54,534 nt of DNA from DASSJM01 sp036280655 (GTDB lineage Bacteria; Actinomycetota; UBA4738; HRBIN12): the NCBI GenBank assembly GCA_036280655.1, contig DASUQI010000042.1, positions 1 through 54,534 of the forward strand, in the 5' to 3' direction. Below, piece after piece: positions 38,321 to 47,444 of the stretch (position 1 is its first letter; each line of letters starts with the position of its first letter). Position numbers and translations under genes: made by a program. The notes under the pieces were generated by a model that saw only the letters and a program-made list of their open reading frames with translations, had not been told where the DNA came from and did no database searches.

Positions 38321-39961
38321 CTAGCCGGGCAGCACGACGGTGCGGTGCGGGGCCTCCTGCGCGAGCGCCTTCGCCGCGCCCACGAACTCGCGGAACAGCG
38401 GGTGCGGCCGCGTGGGCCTGGACCGCAGCTCGGGGTGGAACTGCCCCGCCATGAAGAACGGGTGGCCCTCGAGCTCGATGATCTCGACGAGCCGGCCGTC
38501 GGGGCTCATGCCAGAGAACACCATGCCCTTGCCCGACAGGGCCTCGTGGTACGCGGGATTCACCTCGTATCGGTGGCGGTGCCGCTCGTAGACGACGGGC
38601 TCGCCGTACACCGCCTCGGCGCGGGTCCCGGGCACGACGTGGCAGGGCTGGGCGCCGAGCCGCATCGAGCCGCCGAGGTCGGTCACGTCCTTCTGCTCGG
38701 GGAGCAGGTCGATCACGGGGTGCGGCGTGGCCGGGTCGAACTCCGACGAGTTGGCGCCCTCGAGGCCGCACACGTTGCGGGCGAACTCGATCACGGCGCA
38801 CTGCAGGCCGAGGCACAGGCCGAGGAACGGGACGCCCTGCTCCCTCGCGTGCCGGACCACCTCGAGCTTGCCCTCGACGCCGCGCCAGCCGAACCCGCCC
38901 GGTACGACGATCCCGTGGACTTCCCGGAGGAACTCCGAGGCGTCGCCCTCGTCGACGTCGTCGGAGGACACCCACTCGATCTGGACGTCGGCGCCGTGAT
39001 GGAACCCTCCGTGCTTCAGCGCCTCGATCACGGAGAGGTACGCGTCCCGAAGGTTCACGTACTTGCCGACGATCGCGACCCGCACCGGGTCGGTGGCCGC
39101 ATCGATCCGCTCGACAAGCGCGTTCCATTCGGAGAGGTCGGGCTCGGCGTCGATCCGCAGGTGGTTCGCGAGCTCCCGGTCGAGCCCCTCGCCCGCCAAG
39201 ATCAGCGGGACCCGGTAGATCGAGTCGGCGTCCTGCGCCGAGATCACGCCGCTGATCGGCACGTCGCACAGCAGGCTGATCTTCTCCTTCAGGTGCCGGC
39301 CGATCGGGCGGTCCGAGCGGCACACGATCACGTCGGGCTGGATACCGATCGAGCGGAGCTCCTTCACGGAGTGCTGCGTCGGCTTCGTCTTGAGCTCCCC
39401 CGACGGGCCGATGAACGGCATCAGGCTCACGTGGACGAACGCGCACCGGTCGCGCCCGACCTCGTTGCGGAGCTGTCGGATCGCCTCGAGGAACGGGAGC
39501 GACTCGATGTCGCCCACCGTGCCCCCGACCTCGACGATCACGAGGTCCGCATTCTCCACCGCGGCGTGGTTGCGGATCCGCTCCTTGATCTCGTCGGTCA
39601 CGTGCGGGATCACCTGGACCGTCTTGCCGAGGTAGTCGCCGCGCCGCTCCTTCGAGATGACCGAGCTGTAGATCGCGCCGGTCGTCAGGTTCGAGCCCTT
39701 GTGCAGGTTCTCGTCGGTGAAGCGCTCGTAGTGCCCGAGGTCCAGGTCGGTCTCGGCCCCGTCGTCGAGCACGAACACCTCGCCGTGCTCGAACGGGTTC
39801 ATCGTGCCCGGGTCGACGTTGACGTAGGGGTCGAGCTTCTGGAGGGCGACACGGAGCCCGCGCGAGCGGAAGAGTCGGCCGAGCGAGGCGGTGGTGATCC
39901 CCTTCCCGAGACCCGAGGCGACCCCGCCGGTCACGAAGACGAACTTCGGCTGTTTCTGCAC
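38321..39961 (-). CDS. pyrG: CTP synthase
   Basis: A 546-residue amidoligase that makes CTP from UTP with glutamine. The synthetase domain has GGVASGLGKGITTASLGRLF and ALQKLDPYVNVDPGTMNPFEHGE. The class I glutaminase domain has the oxyanion strand VPGGFGWRG, nucleophile Cys in LGLCLGLQCAVIEFARNV, and the His-Glu pair in FHPELRS. It starts at GTG 39961 (the first residues are MQKQPKFVFVTGG). It is encoded between mctB-type genes and the cyclase fusion, as in mycobacteria, where pyrG is Rv1699. Confidence 0.97.
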   Translation of the reverse strand: MQKQPKFVFVTGGVASGLGKGITTASLGRLFRSRGLRVALQKLDPYVNVDPGTMNPFEHGEVFVLDDGAETDLDLGHYERFTDENLHKGSNLTTGAIYSSVISKERRGDYLGKTVQVIPHVTDEIKERIRNHAAVENADLVIVEVGGTVGDIESLPFLEAIRQLRNEVGRDRCAFVHVSLMPFIGPSGELKTKPTQHSVKELRSIGIQPDVIVCRSDRPIGRHLKEKISLLCDVPISGVISAQDADSIYRVPLILAGEGLDRELANHLRIDAEPDLSEWNALVERIDAATDPVRVAIVGKYVNLRDAYLSVIEALKHGGFHHGADVQIEWVSSDDVDEGDASEFLREVHGIVVPGGFGWRGVEGKLEVVRHAREQGVPFLGLCLGLQCAVIEFARNVCGLEGANSSEFDPATPHPVIDLLPEQKDVTDLGGSMRLGAQPCHVVPGTRAEAVYGEPVVYERHRHRYEVNPAYHEALSGKGMVFSGMSPDGRLVEIIELEGHPFFMAGQFHPELRSRPTRPHPLFREFVGAAKALAQEAPHRTVVLPG

Positions 39962-40022
39962 CTCGGGATGGCATCGTAGCAGAGCCGTGCGACACGACGG
40001 CGCGTTCGGCTCGGAAACTTCG

Positions 40023-40760
40023 TCAATGCCGTCGTCCGACTCCGTCGATCCAGCGCAGGAGCGCCGTGCGCTCGATCACGCGGCTGAACGAGACGGTCTC
40101 CGCCAGCGCGTTCAGCGCCACGGCCATCCCGGCCGCGACCGCGACCCACGGATCGGGCAGCACGTCGTACAGGGCGAGGCCGGCGCAAAAGCCGAGCAGA
40201 TTGGCCCCTCCGTCCCCCAGCATCGCGTGCTCGCGCAGGTCGAACGGGAGCATGACGACCGCGCCGACGAGCAGGCCCGGCAGGAGCGCCGCGTTCGCGA
40301 CCTCGCCCCACACGACGAACGCGATCGCCGGGAGCAGGAACGCCTTCAGCGAGCGGCCCGGCGCCACGTCGAGGCCGTTCCAGGCGTTCGCGCAGGCCGC
40401 GAGCAGCACGACGCCGCACACAGCCGCGTAGCCGGGGCGGTCGGGCTGGAGCGCGACGACGACCGCCGCCGAGCCCGCGATCACCACCACCTTCACGATC
40501 CCGGTCGTCATCCGCCCCGACGCGAGCGAGCGCAGGTGCGCGCGGAGGCCGCGGGGGCCGGTCTGCGCGAGGTCGTCCACCAGCCCGGCGGCGAAGACCA
40601 GCAGCGAGCCGCCGAGCGCCCCCCACCCGGCCGCGCCGACCTCGATGATCGACGCGGTGACGAGCGTCCAGACGAGGGCGTCGAGCGCGAGCACGATGCC
40701 GAGCACCCTCGGCACGAGGATGCCGCGATGGTTCTCGACGAGGAGCCGGCCCCACCTCAC
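40023..40760 (-). CDS. MraY/WecA-type polyprenyl-phosphate sugar-phosphate transferase-like membrane protein
   Basis: A 245-residue polytopic membrane protein with about eight hydrophobic segments. Polar motifs between them match the glycosyltransferase 4 family: GLVDDLAQTG (DD pair), NAWNGLDVAPG (N-x-x-D) and REHAMLGDGGANLLG (metal-binding Asp and the HAMLGD block similar to MraY/TagO). The protein is shorter than MraY (about 360), lacking some N-terminal helices. The GTG start at 40760 is 10 bp after the upstream glycosyltransferase stop. It may load a sugar phosphate onto a lipid carrier for surface polymer assembly. Confidence 0.82.
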   Translation of the reverse strand: MRWGRLLVENHRGILVPRVLGIVLALDALVWTLVTASIIEVGAAGWGALGGSLLVFAAGLVDDLAQTGPRGLRAHLRSLASGRMTTGIVKVVVIAGSAAVVVALQPDRPGYAAVCGVVLLAACANAWNGLDVAPGRSLKAFLLPAIAFVVWGEVANAALLPGLLVGAVVMLPFDLREHAMLGDGGANLLGFCAGLALYDVLPDPWVAVAAGMAVALNALAETVSFSRVIERTALLRWIDGVGRRH

Positions 40761-40770
40761 CGCAGGTCTC

Positions 40771-41436
40771 TCATCCGAACAGCCGAGGCCACACTGCCCT
40801 CGCGATGTCCCAGCCCTGCCGCGCCCGGTGCAGGAAGCCCGGCGCGTCACGGTACGTCGGCCGGTGGTCGAGCCCGTCGACCGGGACCTCGAGGACCCGC
40901 AGGCCGGCCCGGACGGCGTCGATCGTCATCGCGGTCTCGACGCCGAACCCGGCCGCGAGCGGTCGAACGACCTCCATCGCGCGCGCGGAGAGCGCGCGCT
41001 GGCCGGACAGTGGCTCGATCGCCTCGAACCCGCACTGGACGCGGATCACGTGGGCCGCGGCGTCCTTCACGAGACCGAACCCACCCGCGCGCGCCGGCGG
41101 GAACGTGGCGATCGCGACGTCCGCGTCCCCGGACTCCACGACCCGGACGAGCGCGTCGAGACGCGTGGCCGTGCCACCGAGGTCGCCGTCGACGAGCAGC
41201 CATAGGTCGGCGCCGTTCACCCGGTCGAGCGCGCCCTCGAGGGCACCGCCCTTGCCCAGGCGGCGGTCAACCCGGAGCACGGTCGCGCCCGCTGCCCTGG
41301 CCTCCTCCGGGGTGGCGTCCGTGGATGCGTCGTCCACCACGACCACCTCGGTGGCCAGGCCCAGCAGCGCGGAGACGCACGGGCCGATGCGTCCCTCCTC
41401 GTCGCGCGCGGCGACCAGCGCGACGATGCGGGTCAC
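40771..41436 (-). CDS. Family 2 glycosyltransferase
   Basis: A 221-residue GT-A enzyme. The nucleotide-sugar fold is shown by TRIVALVAARDEEGRIGPCV, VVVVDDASTDATPEEA and DLWLLVDGDLGG with the DxD-like pair. PLSGQRALSARAMEVVRPLA is typical of dolichol-phosphate-sugar type enzymes. There is no membrane helix. GTG 41436 overlaps the mctB-like stop by 4 bp. Together with the MraY-like gene downstream it probably belongs to an envelope polysaccharide step. Confidence 0.9.
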   Translation of the reverse strand: MTRIVALVAARDEEGRIGPCVSALLGLATEVVVVDDASTDATPEEARAAGATVLRVDRRLGKGGALEGALDRVNGADLWLLVDGDLGGTATRLDALVRVVESGDADVAIATFPPARAGGFGLVKDAAAHVIRVQCGFEAIEPLSGQRALSARAMEVVRPLAAGFGVETAMTIDAVRAGLRVLEVPVDGLDHRPTYRDAPGFLHRARQGWDIARAVWPRLFG

Positions 41437-42353
41437 GGGAGGGGTGGGAGCGGCTCCGCCCCGTCCTTCACGCCGTAGTCCCCGCCGGTCCCGGTGGCGA
41501 GCAGCTCCTCGACGCCGAGCACGAGCGCCGTGCCGCCGATGGTCCGGTCGAGGACGTCCACGGTCACGGTGCCGTCGGGCCCGCTCGCGCGCACGAGCGA
41601 GACGTAGTCGTAGTCGTTCAGCAGCGACTCGCCTGCGGCGACCGGGACGTCGAGCGCCGCGAGCGACTCGACGAGCGGGACCGCGAACGACTCGGGCGGC
41701 AGCACGGGGTCCCCGTCGCCCCGGCCGCCCGAGAGCACCACGACCACCTGCCCGGTCGCGCCGATCTCCTCGAGCGTCGCCTCCGACGGACCGCCGTCGA
41801 CCGGCGCGAGGAAGCCCTCGGACAGCAGGCTCGCGAGCAGGTCCTGTTCGGCGAGCGGGCTCCGCGGCGCCGAGAGCCGTTCGGCCAGCGCCTGGGCGGC
41901 GAGCGTCGGGAGCTCCTCCGCGGGCGCCGTCGGCTCGCCGAGCATGATCGCCAGCTCCTCCTGGGTCGCGGGGTCCTCGGACACGAGCTGGTCGGTGGCC
42001 GAGACGGTCGTCACGACGTCCGCCCCCGCGTTCGCGAGCGCCGCCCGCGCCTGGGCGAGGACCGCGTCCTCGACGCCGGCCTGGGTGACGACGACGACCG
42101 GCGTCCCCGCGAGCCGCCCCTGCGTTAGCGGCGGCGCAACGGCCTCCACGAACCCCGCGAGCGCATCGAGCTCCGTCTCTCGCTCTGCGAGTTGGCCGCG
42201 GAGATCGTCGGTCTGCCGGCGGAGGTCCTCGGTCTGCGCGCGGAGCTGGTCGGTGAGCTCGGGCTCGACGAACGCGCTCCCGGCGAGCAGCCCGATCGCC
42301 AGGGCGAGGAACACCGCCACGATCGTGACGACGTGGTACCGGAGCGAGATCAC
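41433..42353 (-). CDS. mctB: MctB/Rv1698-type copper-transport (outer-membrane-associated) family protein
   Basis: A 306-residue protein. One N-terminal membrane helix (VVTIVAVFLALAIGLLAGSAFV) is followed by a coiled coil (QLRAQTEDLRRQTDDLRGQLAERE) and an alpha/beta domain (VVVVTQAGVEDAVLAQARAALA). This layout and the gene neighbours (SteA upstream, pyrG downstream) match mycobacterial Rv1698, described as a copper efflux channel. Copper transport by this homologue is inferred. GTG 42353 overlaps the steA stop by 4 bp. Confidence 0.87.
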   Translation of the reverse strand: MISLRYHVVTIVAVFLALAIGLLAGSAFVEPELTDQLRAQTEDLRRQTDDLRGQLAERETELDALAGFVEAVAPPLTQGRLAGTPVVVVTQAGVEDAVLAQARAALANAGADVVTTVSATDQLVSEDPATQEELAIMLGEPTAPAEELPTLAAQALAERLSAPRSPLAEQDLLASLLSEGFLAPVDGGPSEATLEEIGATGQVVVVLSGGRGDGDPVLPPESFAVPLVESLAALDVPVAAGESLLNDYDYVSLVRASGPDGTVTVDVLDRTIGGTALVLGVEELLATGTGGDYGVKDGAEPLPPLP

Positions 42354-43624
42354 ACCAGTTCCTTGAGGTCGAACACCCACTGCTGGATCTGTTCGAACAG
42401 CTGCAGCACGTACAGCCGCAGCGGCGGGGAGACGGCGACGACGGCCGCCATCGCGGCGATCGCCGCCGCCACGAGCAGGACGCTGTCGCGCGTCCGGATC
42501 CGCGGCGAGTAGACGCGCGAGACGCCCTTCGCGTCCATCAGGATCTCGCCGACCCGGAGCCGGACGAGGAAGGTGCTCGACATGCCCTCGCGCCCCTTGT
42601 CGAGGAACTCGCGCAGGTTCCCGTGGCTCCCGACCGAGACGATCGTCTCGGCGCCCTTCTCGTGCGCGAGCAGGAACGCGACGTCCTCGCTCGTGCCGGC
42701 GGCCTCCACGATGCGGAACGGCACCGAGTGGGCCAGCAGCCGGGCGCGTCCGGGCGCGCGGCCGTCCTGGTACGCGTGTAGGACGAGCTCGGTCGGGTGG
42801 TGTCGCCGGAACCGGCGGCGCGCCCGCGGCCGCGCGAGCTCGAGCGCCTCGTCCGAGACGCTGTCCATGTCGCCGAGGATCAGGTCCGGCCGGTAACCGG
42901 CCTCGATCAGCGCGTCGGCGCCGCCGTCCACGCCGAGCAGCACCGGCCGGACGTCGCGGATGTACGGACGCAGCACCGCGAGGTCCTCCTTGTAGTTGTA
43001 GCCGCGCACCACGACGAGGACCGGGCGGCCGGCGAGGTCGTGGTCGAGGTCGGGCAGCCCGGAGCCGCCGAAGAGAAGGTCGCGCTCGCGTTGCATGAAG
43101 TCCACGGTGTTGCGGGCGAACGACTCGAACCGTTCGCCCATCCTGAGCTGGGCCTCAGCCATCGCCTCCCGCACGGTCGCCTCGCTCTGCCGGATCCCCA
43201 CCCCGACGAGCCGGTCGCCCGCGTAGACGCGATCGCCCTCGAGCCGGAGCTCTTCCCCCTCCCGGACCTTCTGCAGCACGAGCTGCCCCACCGAGTCGAC
43301 GAGCGGAAGGCCGGCCTCGACCAACCGGAGCGGGCCGAGGTTCGGGTACCGGCCGCTGATCGATTTCGCGCCGTTCACCACGCCGCCGACGCCCGCCGCG
43401 ATCAGCGACTCGGCAGAAACGCGGTCGAGGTCCTCGTGGTCGATCACCGCGACCTCGCCGGGCTGCAGCCGTTGGACCAGCCGCTTCGTGCGCCCGTCGA
43501 CCCGGGCGAGGCCGCCCTGGGGCCTGGGTCGGCGAAGCGGTCGCCTGAGCAGACTCCTCGACCTGGTTCCGGACGTGGGAGGACCTCCGTGGCCGCTCTT
43601 CCCGCTCGGCCGCGCGAGCGGCAT
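42350..43624 (-). CDS. steA: Cytokinetic ring protein SteA
   Basis: A 424-residue membrane protein. After a basic N-terminus, the conserved core starts DGRTKRLVQRLQPGEVAVIDHEDLDR and includes VVNGAKSISGRYPNLGP. A thiamine-pyrophosphokinase-like domain follows with LLGVDGGADALIEAGYRPDLILGDMDSVS and EDVAFLLAHEKGAETIVSVGSH. Near the C-terminus is one membrane helix (VLLVAAAIAAMAAVVAVSPPL). Its relatives in Corynebacterium and Mycobacterium act with SteB in division-septum formation. ATG 43624 begins an Arg-rich lead. The upstream recN gene ends 40 bp away across a hairpin. Confidence 0.88.
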   Translation of the reverse strand: MPLARPSGKSGHGGPPTSGTRSRSLLRRPLRRPRPQGGLARVDGRTKRLVQRLQPGEVAVIDHEDLDRVSAESLIAAGVGGVVNGAKSISGRYPNLGPLRLVEAGLPLVDSVGQLVLQKVREGEELRLEGDRVYAGDRLVGVGIRQSEATVREAMAEAQLRMGERFESFARNTVDFMQRERDLLFGGSGLPDLDHDLAGRPVLVVVRGYNYKEDLAVLRPYIRDVRPVLLGVDGGADALIEAGYRPDLILGDMDSVSDEALELARPRARRRFRRHHPTELVLHAYQDGRAPGRARLLAHSVPFRIVEAAGTSEDVAFLLAHEKGAETIVSVGSHGNLREFLDKGREGMSSTFLVRLRVGEILMDAKGVSRVYSPRIRTRDSVLLVAAAIAAMAAVVAVSPPLRLYVLQLFEQIQQWVFDLKELV

Positions 43625-43642
43625 TCGGGCCCAAGCGTAGCC

Positions 43643-43666
43643 GACCGGCCGTCGAGCGGGCCGGTC
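43643..43666 (-). terminator. Hairpin between recN and steA
   Basis: GACCGGCC (43643-43650) pairs with GGCCGGTC (43659-43666) around an 8-nt loop; the arm overlaps the recN stop codon. With no T-run it may attenuate rather than stop transcription into steA. Confidence 0.3.
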
Positions 43667-45320
43667 AGGGCGTGCCGGCGGCCTTCGTGCGTCCCGCTTC
43701 GGCGAGCAGCTCCTCGGCGTGCGCCGCGGCAGAGTCGCTCTCGGGCAGACCGGCCAGCATCCGGGAGAGCTCGGCAACGCGGGTCTCGTCGTCGAGCACC
43801 TCGACGCTCGCGGTCCGGTCGTCCTTGCGGACCCGGACGTGCCGATCGGCGAACGAAGCGATCTGCGGCAGGTGCGTGACGACGATCACCTGCCGGCGTT
43901 CGGCGAGCCGGGCGAGCCGGCGCCCGACGGCGACGCCGGCCCGGCCGCCGATCCCCGCATCCACCTCGTCGAAGATCAGCGTCGGCACGTCGTCGAGATC
44001 CACGAGGACGCTCCGGCTGGCGAGCATCGCGCGCGAGAGCTCTCCGCCGGACGCGACCTTGGCGAGCGGCAGCGGGGTCTGGCCGGGGCCGCCCGAGAAC
44101 GCCATCGCGACGCGCTCCGCACCGCCCGACGTCAGCTCGCTCGACGGGGCGAGCGCGACCTCGATCGAGGCGCCCTCCATCCCCAGCTCGGCGAGCTCGC
44201 CAACCAGCGCCGCCGAGAGCGTGGGCGCGGCGCGGGTGCGTCCCTCCGTCACCGCGAGCGCGAGCGCCGTCACCTTCTCCGAGCGCTCGGCGACGTCCCC
44301 CGACCGCCGCGCGCGCTCCTCGCCGGCCCCGGCGAGCGCCTCGAGGCTCGCGCGGGCACGTTCGAGGAAGGCCACGACCTCGTCCTCGCTCTCGCCGTAC
44401 TTCCTCCGGAGCGCGTCGAGCGCCGCGATGCGTTCGCGCACCTGTTCGAGCCGCGCGGGATCGAGCTCGAGCCCCTCGCGGTACCCGCGGACCTCGCGGG
44501 CGAGCTCGGCCGCCTCGGCCGAGACCTGCGCGGAGCGTTCGGCGAACTCCTCGGCGCGGGGATCGACCTCCCCCGCGGACCGGAGCTCCGCCGCCGCGCG
44601 TCCGAGCGTGTCGACCGTCCCACCGTCCTCGAGCAGCGCGCGCTCGGCGGCGGCGGCGCGTTCGAGCAGTCGCTCCGCGTGGGCGAGGCGCGCTTCCTCG
44701 AGCTTCAGCTCGGCGGTCTCGCCGGGGCGCGGCGCGGCCGCCTCGATCTCGCGCACCTGGTACGCGAGCAGGTCCATCTCGCGCTCGCGATCGCGTTCGC
44801 GCTCCTCGAGCCGGGCGAGCGCCTCGCGGGCCGCGCGGAGGCCGGCGTACTCCCGCCGCAGCGCCTCGACGACCTCGAGGTGCGCCGGGCCGGCGAACCG
44901 GTCGAGGAACGCCGTCTGCGCCCCGGCCTTCAGCAGGCGCTGCCCCTCGTGCTGACCGTGGAGCTCGACGAGCCCGCCGGCGAGCTCGGCGAGCGCCGAG
45001 ACGGGGGCGAGCTGCCCGCCGATCCGCGCGGAGCTGCGCCCCTCGGCCGACACGCTCCGGGCGAGGAGCACCTCCCCCTCCTCGGCCCACCCCTCCGCGG
45101 CGCCGGGCGGCGCGTCGAACCGGGCTTGGACCCGCGCCGCGCCCGCCCCGGTCCTGACCATGGTCGAGTTCGCGCGGCGGCCGAGCGCGAGCTGCAGCCC
45201 GACGGTCACGAGGGTCTTGCCGGTCCCGGTCTCGCCCGTGAGGACGTTCAGCCCGGGATGGAGCTCGAGGTCAAGGTCGTCGATGACGCCCAGGCCGCTG
45301 ATGTGCAGCTCGCGAAGCAC
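43665..45320 (-). CDS. recN: DNA repair protein RecN
   Basis: A 551-residue SMC-like ATPase acting in double-strand break repair. The Walker A motif is GETGTGKT (29-36). Long coiled-coil arms run through about 150-360 (REYAGLRAAREALARLEERERDR). The ABC signature is KVASGGELSRAMLASR, and Walker B is PTLIFDEVDAGIGG. The C-terminus has VVTHLPQIASFADRH. Compared with the usual GAGKS, the P-loop reads GTGKT. GTG 45320 is the start, 9 bp after nadK. Confidence 0.95.
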   Translation of the reverse strand: MLRELHISGLGVIDDLDLELHPGLNVLTGETGTGKTLVTVGLQLALGRRANSTMVRTGAGAARVQARFDAPPGAAEGWAEEGEVLLARSVSAEGRSSARIGGQLAPVSALAELAGGLVELHGQHEGQRLLKAGAQTAFLDRFAGPAHLEVVEALRREYAGLRAAREALARLEERERDREREMDLLAYQVREIEAAAPRPGETAELKLEEARLAHAERLLERAAAAERALLEDGGTVDTLGRAAAELRSAGEVDPRAEEFAERSAQVSAEAAELAREVRGYREGLELDPARLEQVRERIAALDALRRKYGESEDEVVAFLERARASLEALAGAGEERARRSGDVAERSEKVTALALAVTEGRTRAAPTLSAALVGELAELGMEGASIEVALAPSSELTSGGAERVAMAFSGGPGQTPLPLAKVASGGELSRAMLASRSVLVDLDDVPTLIFDEVDAGIGGRAGVAVGRRLARLAERRQVIVVTHLPQIASFADRHVRVRKDDRTASVEVLDDETRVAELSRMLAGLPESDSAAAHAEELLAEAGRTKAAGTP

Positions 45321-45329
45321 CGGCCGATC

Positions 45330-46166
45330 CTAGCCCGGCCCACCGACCTGACCCGGGAGGTCGAACTTGTCCCGGACGAGCTCGAAGAACGGCGGCGCGT
45401 CCTCCCGGCGGACCAGCCGCGCCGGCGTCGGGGCGCGCCCGATCTCGACATGCGCCCCCAACGGCAGCTCGAGCGCCGTCCGCCCGTCGGCGGAGAGCAG
45501 GCCCGGCTCCTCCCCCACGACCTCGAGCCGAACCCGCTGCTCGGGCCCGAGGACCAGCGAGCGGTCGAACACCATGTGTGCCGCGATCGGCGTCACGACG
45601 ATGCTCGGGACCGAGGGCGACACGATCGGCCCGCCCGCGCTGAACGAGTAGGCCGTCGAACCCGTAGGCGTCGCCGAGATCACGCCGTCGGCGGAGAACG
45701 TCGTCACGTACGCGCCGTCGACGAAGACCGCGAGCCGGATCAGCCGGTGCCGCGCGCTCTTCTCGACGAAGACCTCGTTCAGAGCCCACTGCGGCGGGAA
45801 GGTCGGGCCCTCCGCGAGGACGGCGAGGCGCTCCTCGATCCGCGCGGACCCGTTCAGGACCTGCTCGAGCACGTCGGTCGCCCGTTCGGGCTCCGCCTCC
45901 GTGAGGAACCCCATCCGCCCCACCTTCACGCCGAGCACGGGGACGTCCGAGCGCGACGCGATGAGCGCCGCCCGCAGGAACGTGCCGTCGCCGCCAACCG
46001 AGATCACGAGGTCGACGGGGACGTCCGCGCCGGCACCGCCTTCGGACCCGGGACCGTCGAGCGTCGCCGTCGAGATCCCGCGTCCCGCGAGCCACGCCTC
46101 CAGCGTCGTCGCTGCGTCGGCGGCGGCCTCCCGGCCGGGGTGCACGACGAACCCGACGGCCTTCAC
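45330..46166 (-). CDS. nadK: NAD kinase
   Basis: A 278-residue enzyme that phosphorylates NAD to NADP. The catalytic loop is VISVGGDGTFLRAA, with a second family block LGVKVGRMGFLTEAEPE (usual LG-N-G-LGFL, here with Lys-Val and Met variations). ALNEVFV holds the NE pair and SADGVISATPTGSTAYSFSAGGPIV the conserved TGSTAY. GTG 46166 overlaps the tlyA stop by 4 bp. The tlyA-nadK-recN order is conserved in Actinobacteria. Confidence 0.95.
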   Translation of the reverse strand: MKAVGFVVHPGREAAADAATTLEAWLAGRGISTATLDGPGSEGGAGADVPVDLVISVGGDGTFLRAALIASRSDVPVLGVKVGRMGFLTEAEPERATDVLEQVLNGSARIEERLAVLAEGPTFPPQWALNEVFVEKSARHRLIRLAVFVDGAYVTTFSADGVISATPTGSTAYSFSAGGPIVSPSVPSIVVTPIAAHMVFDRSLVLGPEQRVRLEVVGEEPGLLSADGRTALELPLGAHVEIGRAPTPARLVRREDAPPFFELVRDKFDLPGQVGGPG

Positions 46167-46966
46167 GCGCGCCCCGCGATCTCGAGCCCCGCGGCGAGGG
46201 CGGCGTCCACGTCGAGCACCGCGCCGGGCCCGGCGGCCTTCGTCGCGTGCAGGAGGAACTCGACGTTGCCCGCGGGCCCGCGGACCGGACACGCCATCAC
46301 GCCGAGCGGCCGGAGGCGCGCCTCCTCGGCGGCCTCCGAGACGCCGCGGATCGCGTCCGCCCATCGCTCGGGGTCTCGGACGACGCCGCCCGGACCGACC
46401 GCGTGTCGGCCCACCTCGAACTGCGGCTTGACCAGCAGCACGAGCTCGGACTTCTCGGCCGCGACGCTCGCCAGCGCGCCGATCGCGAGCCGCAGCGAGA
46501 TGAACGAGAGATCGGCGACCAGGATCTCGGGTGCGAACGGCAACGCCTCGGGCCGGAGGTCCCTGACGTTCGTGCGTTCGAGCACGGTGACCCGCGGATC
46601 GCCGCGCAGTGACCACGCGAGCTGACCGTAGCCGACGTCGACGGCGATCACGTGGCCGGCGCCGCGTTGCAGGAGGCAGTCGGTGAAGCCTCCGGTCGAC
46701 GCACCCGCGTCGAGCGCTCGACGGCCGGCGACCTCGATCCCGAACCCCTCCAGCGCGGCGTCGAGCTTCTGCCCGCCCCGGGACACGAAGCGTCGGGCCG
46801 GCCCGACCAGCTCCACGGGTTCGGCGGGATCGACGAGCGTGGATGCCTTGCCGGCCGTCCGGCCTCCGACGAGCACCAGGCCGTCGCGAACGGCCGCCTG
46901 CGCCTCCGTGCGGGATGTCGCCAGGCCGCGGCGCACGAGCTCGGCGTCGAGCCGGCGGCGCGCCAC
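46163..46966 (-). CDS. tlyA: 16S/23S rRNA (cytidine-2'-O)-methyltransferase TlyA
   Basis: A 267-residue methyltransferase. The N-terminal S4 domain (RRRLDAELVRRGLATSRTEAQAAV) is followed by an FtsJ-like fold: VSRGGQKLDAALEGF, RALDAGASTGGFTDCLLQRGA (SAM loop) and LVADLSFISLRLAI. In mycobacteria TlyA methylates both rRNAs, and its activity sets capreomycin sensitivity. GTG 46966 is the start; a 12-nt gap separates it from the upstream coiled-coil gene. Confidence 0.95.
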   Translation of the reverse strand: MARRRLDAELVRRGLATSRTEAQAAVRDGLVLVGGRTAGKASTLVDPAEPVELVGPARRFVSRGGQKLDAALEGFGIEVAGRRALDAGASTGGFTDCLLQRGAGHVIAVDVGYGQLAWSLRGDPRVTVLERTNVRDLRPEALPFAPEILVADLSFISLRLAIGALASVAAEKSELVLLVKPQFEVGRHAVGPGGVVRDPERWADAIRGVSEAAEEARLRPLGVMACPVRGPAGNVEFLLHATKAAGPGAVLDVDAALAAGLEIAGRA

Positions 46967-46977
46967 GGCGACCGGGC

Positions 46978-47337
46978 TCAGGCCTGGCCGGTCCCGGCCG
47001 TCTTGGTGCTCTTGGCCGAGCTCCGCTTGGCGGCGGTGCGCTTGGCACCGGTCTTGCCGCCCTCTCGTTCGAGCTCGCGGACCCGCTTACGCAGCGCGTC
47101 GAGGTCGGCACGGGTGGCGACACCCATCGACTTCAACTGCGAGCTCACCTCGGCGCGCACGAACTCGGTGAGGCGCTCCCGGTTGCGGGTGGACCACTTC
47201 AGGATCTCCTGCGCGGCCTTGGTCACCTGCTCCTTGCCCTGGCCCTGCATCAGCGACTTTGCGAGGTCCTGCGCCCCGGTCGCCGACAGCTTGTCGGTGG
47301 CGCCACCCACCGCCTTGCGAACTTCCTTCACGACCAT
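46978..47337 (-). CDS. Small basic coiled-coil protein (phasin-like)
   Basis: A 119-residue protein starting at ATG 47337 behind AGGAGACG. Helical segments KEVRKAVGGATDKLSATGAQDLAK, QVTKAAQEILKWSTRNRERLTEFVRAEV and RADLDALRKRVRELERE resemble the phasin-type/DUF coiled coils near tlyA in Actinobacteria. The C-terminus is a Lys/Ala/Thr-rich tail (KTGAKRTAAKRSSAKSTKTAG) like histone H1 or nucleoid proteins, so DNA or polymer-granule binding is possible. In M. tuberculosis a small protein gene (Rv1693) sits in the same place; homology was not established. Function unknown. Confidence 0.7.
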   Translation of the reverse strand: MVVKEVRKAVGGATDKLSATGAQDLAKSLMQGQGKEQVTKAAQEILKWSTRNRERLTEFVRAEVSSQLKSMGVATRADLDALRKRVRELEREGGKTGAKRTAAKRSSAKSTKTAGTGQA

Positions 47338-47444
47338 GATCGTCTCCTCGGGATCGACATACGTGGCTTCCCGCACAGGATACCGTCCGGCGTTGACGGG
47401 CCCAGGGGCGAACGACCGCTCCTCCCGGCCCCGACGCCCTGCGC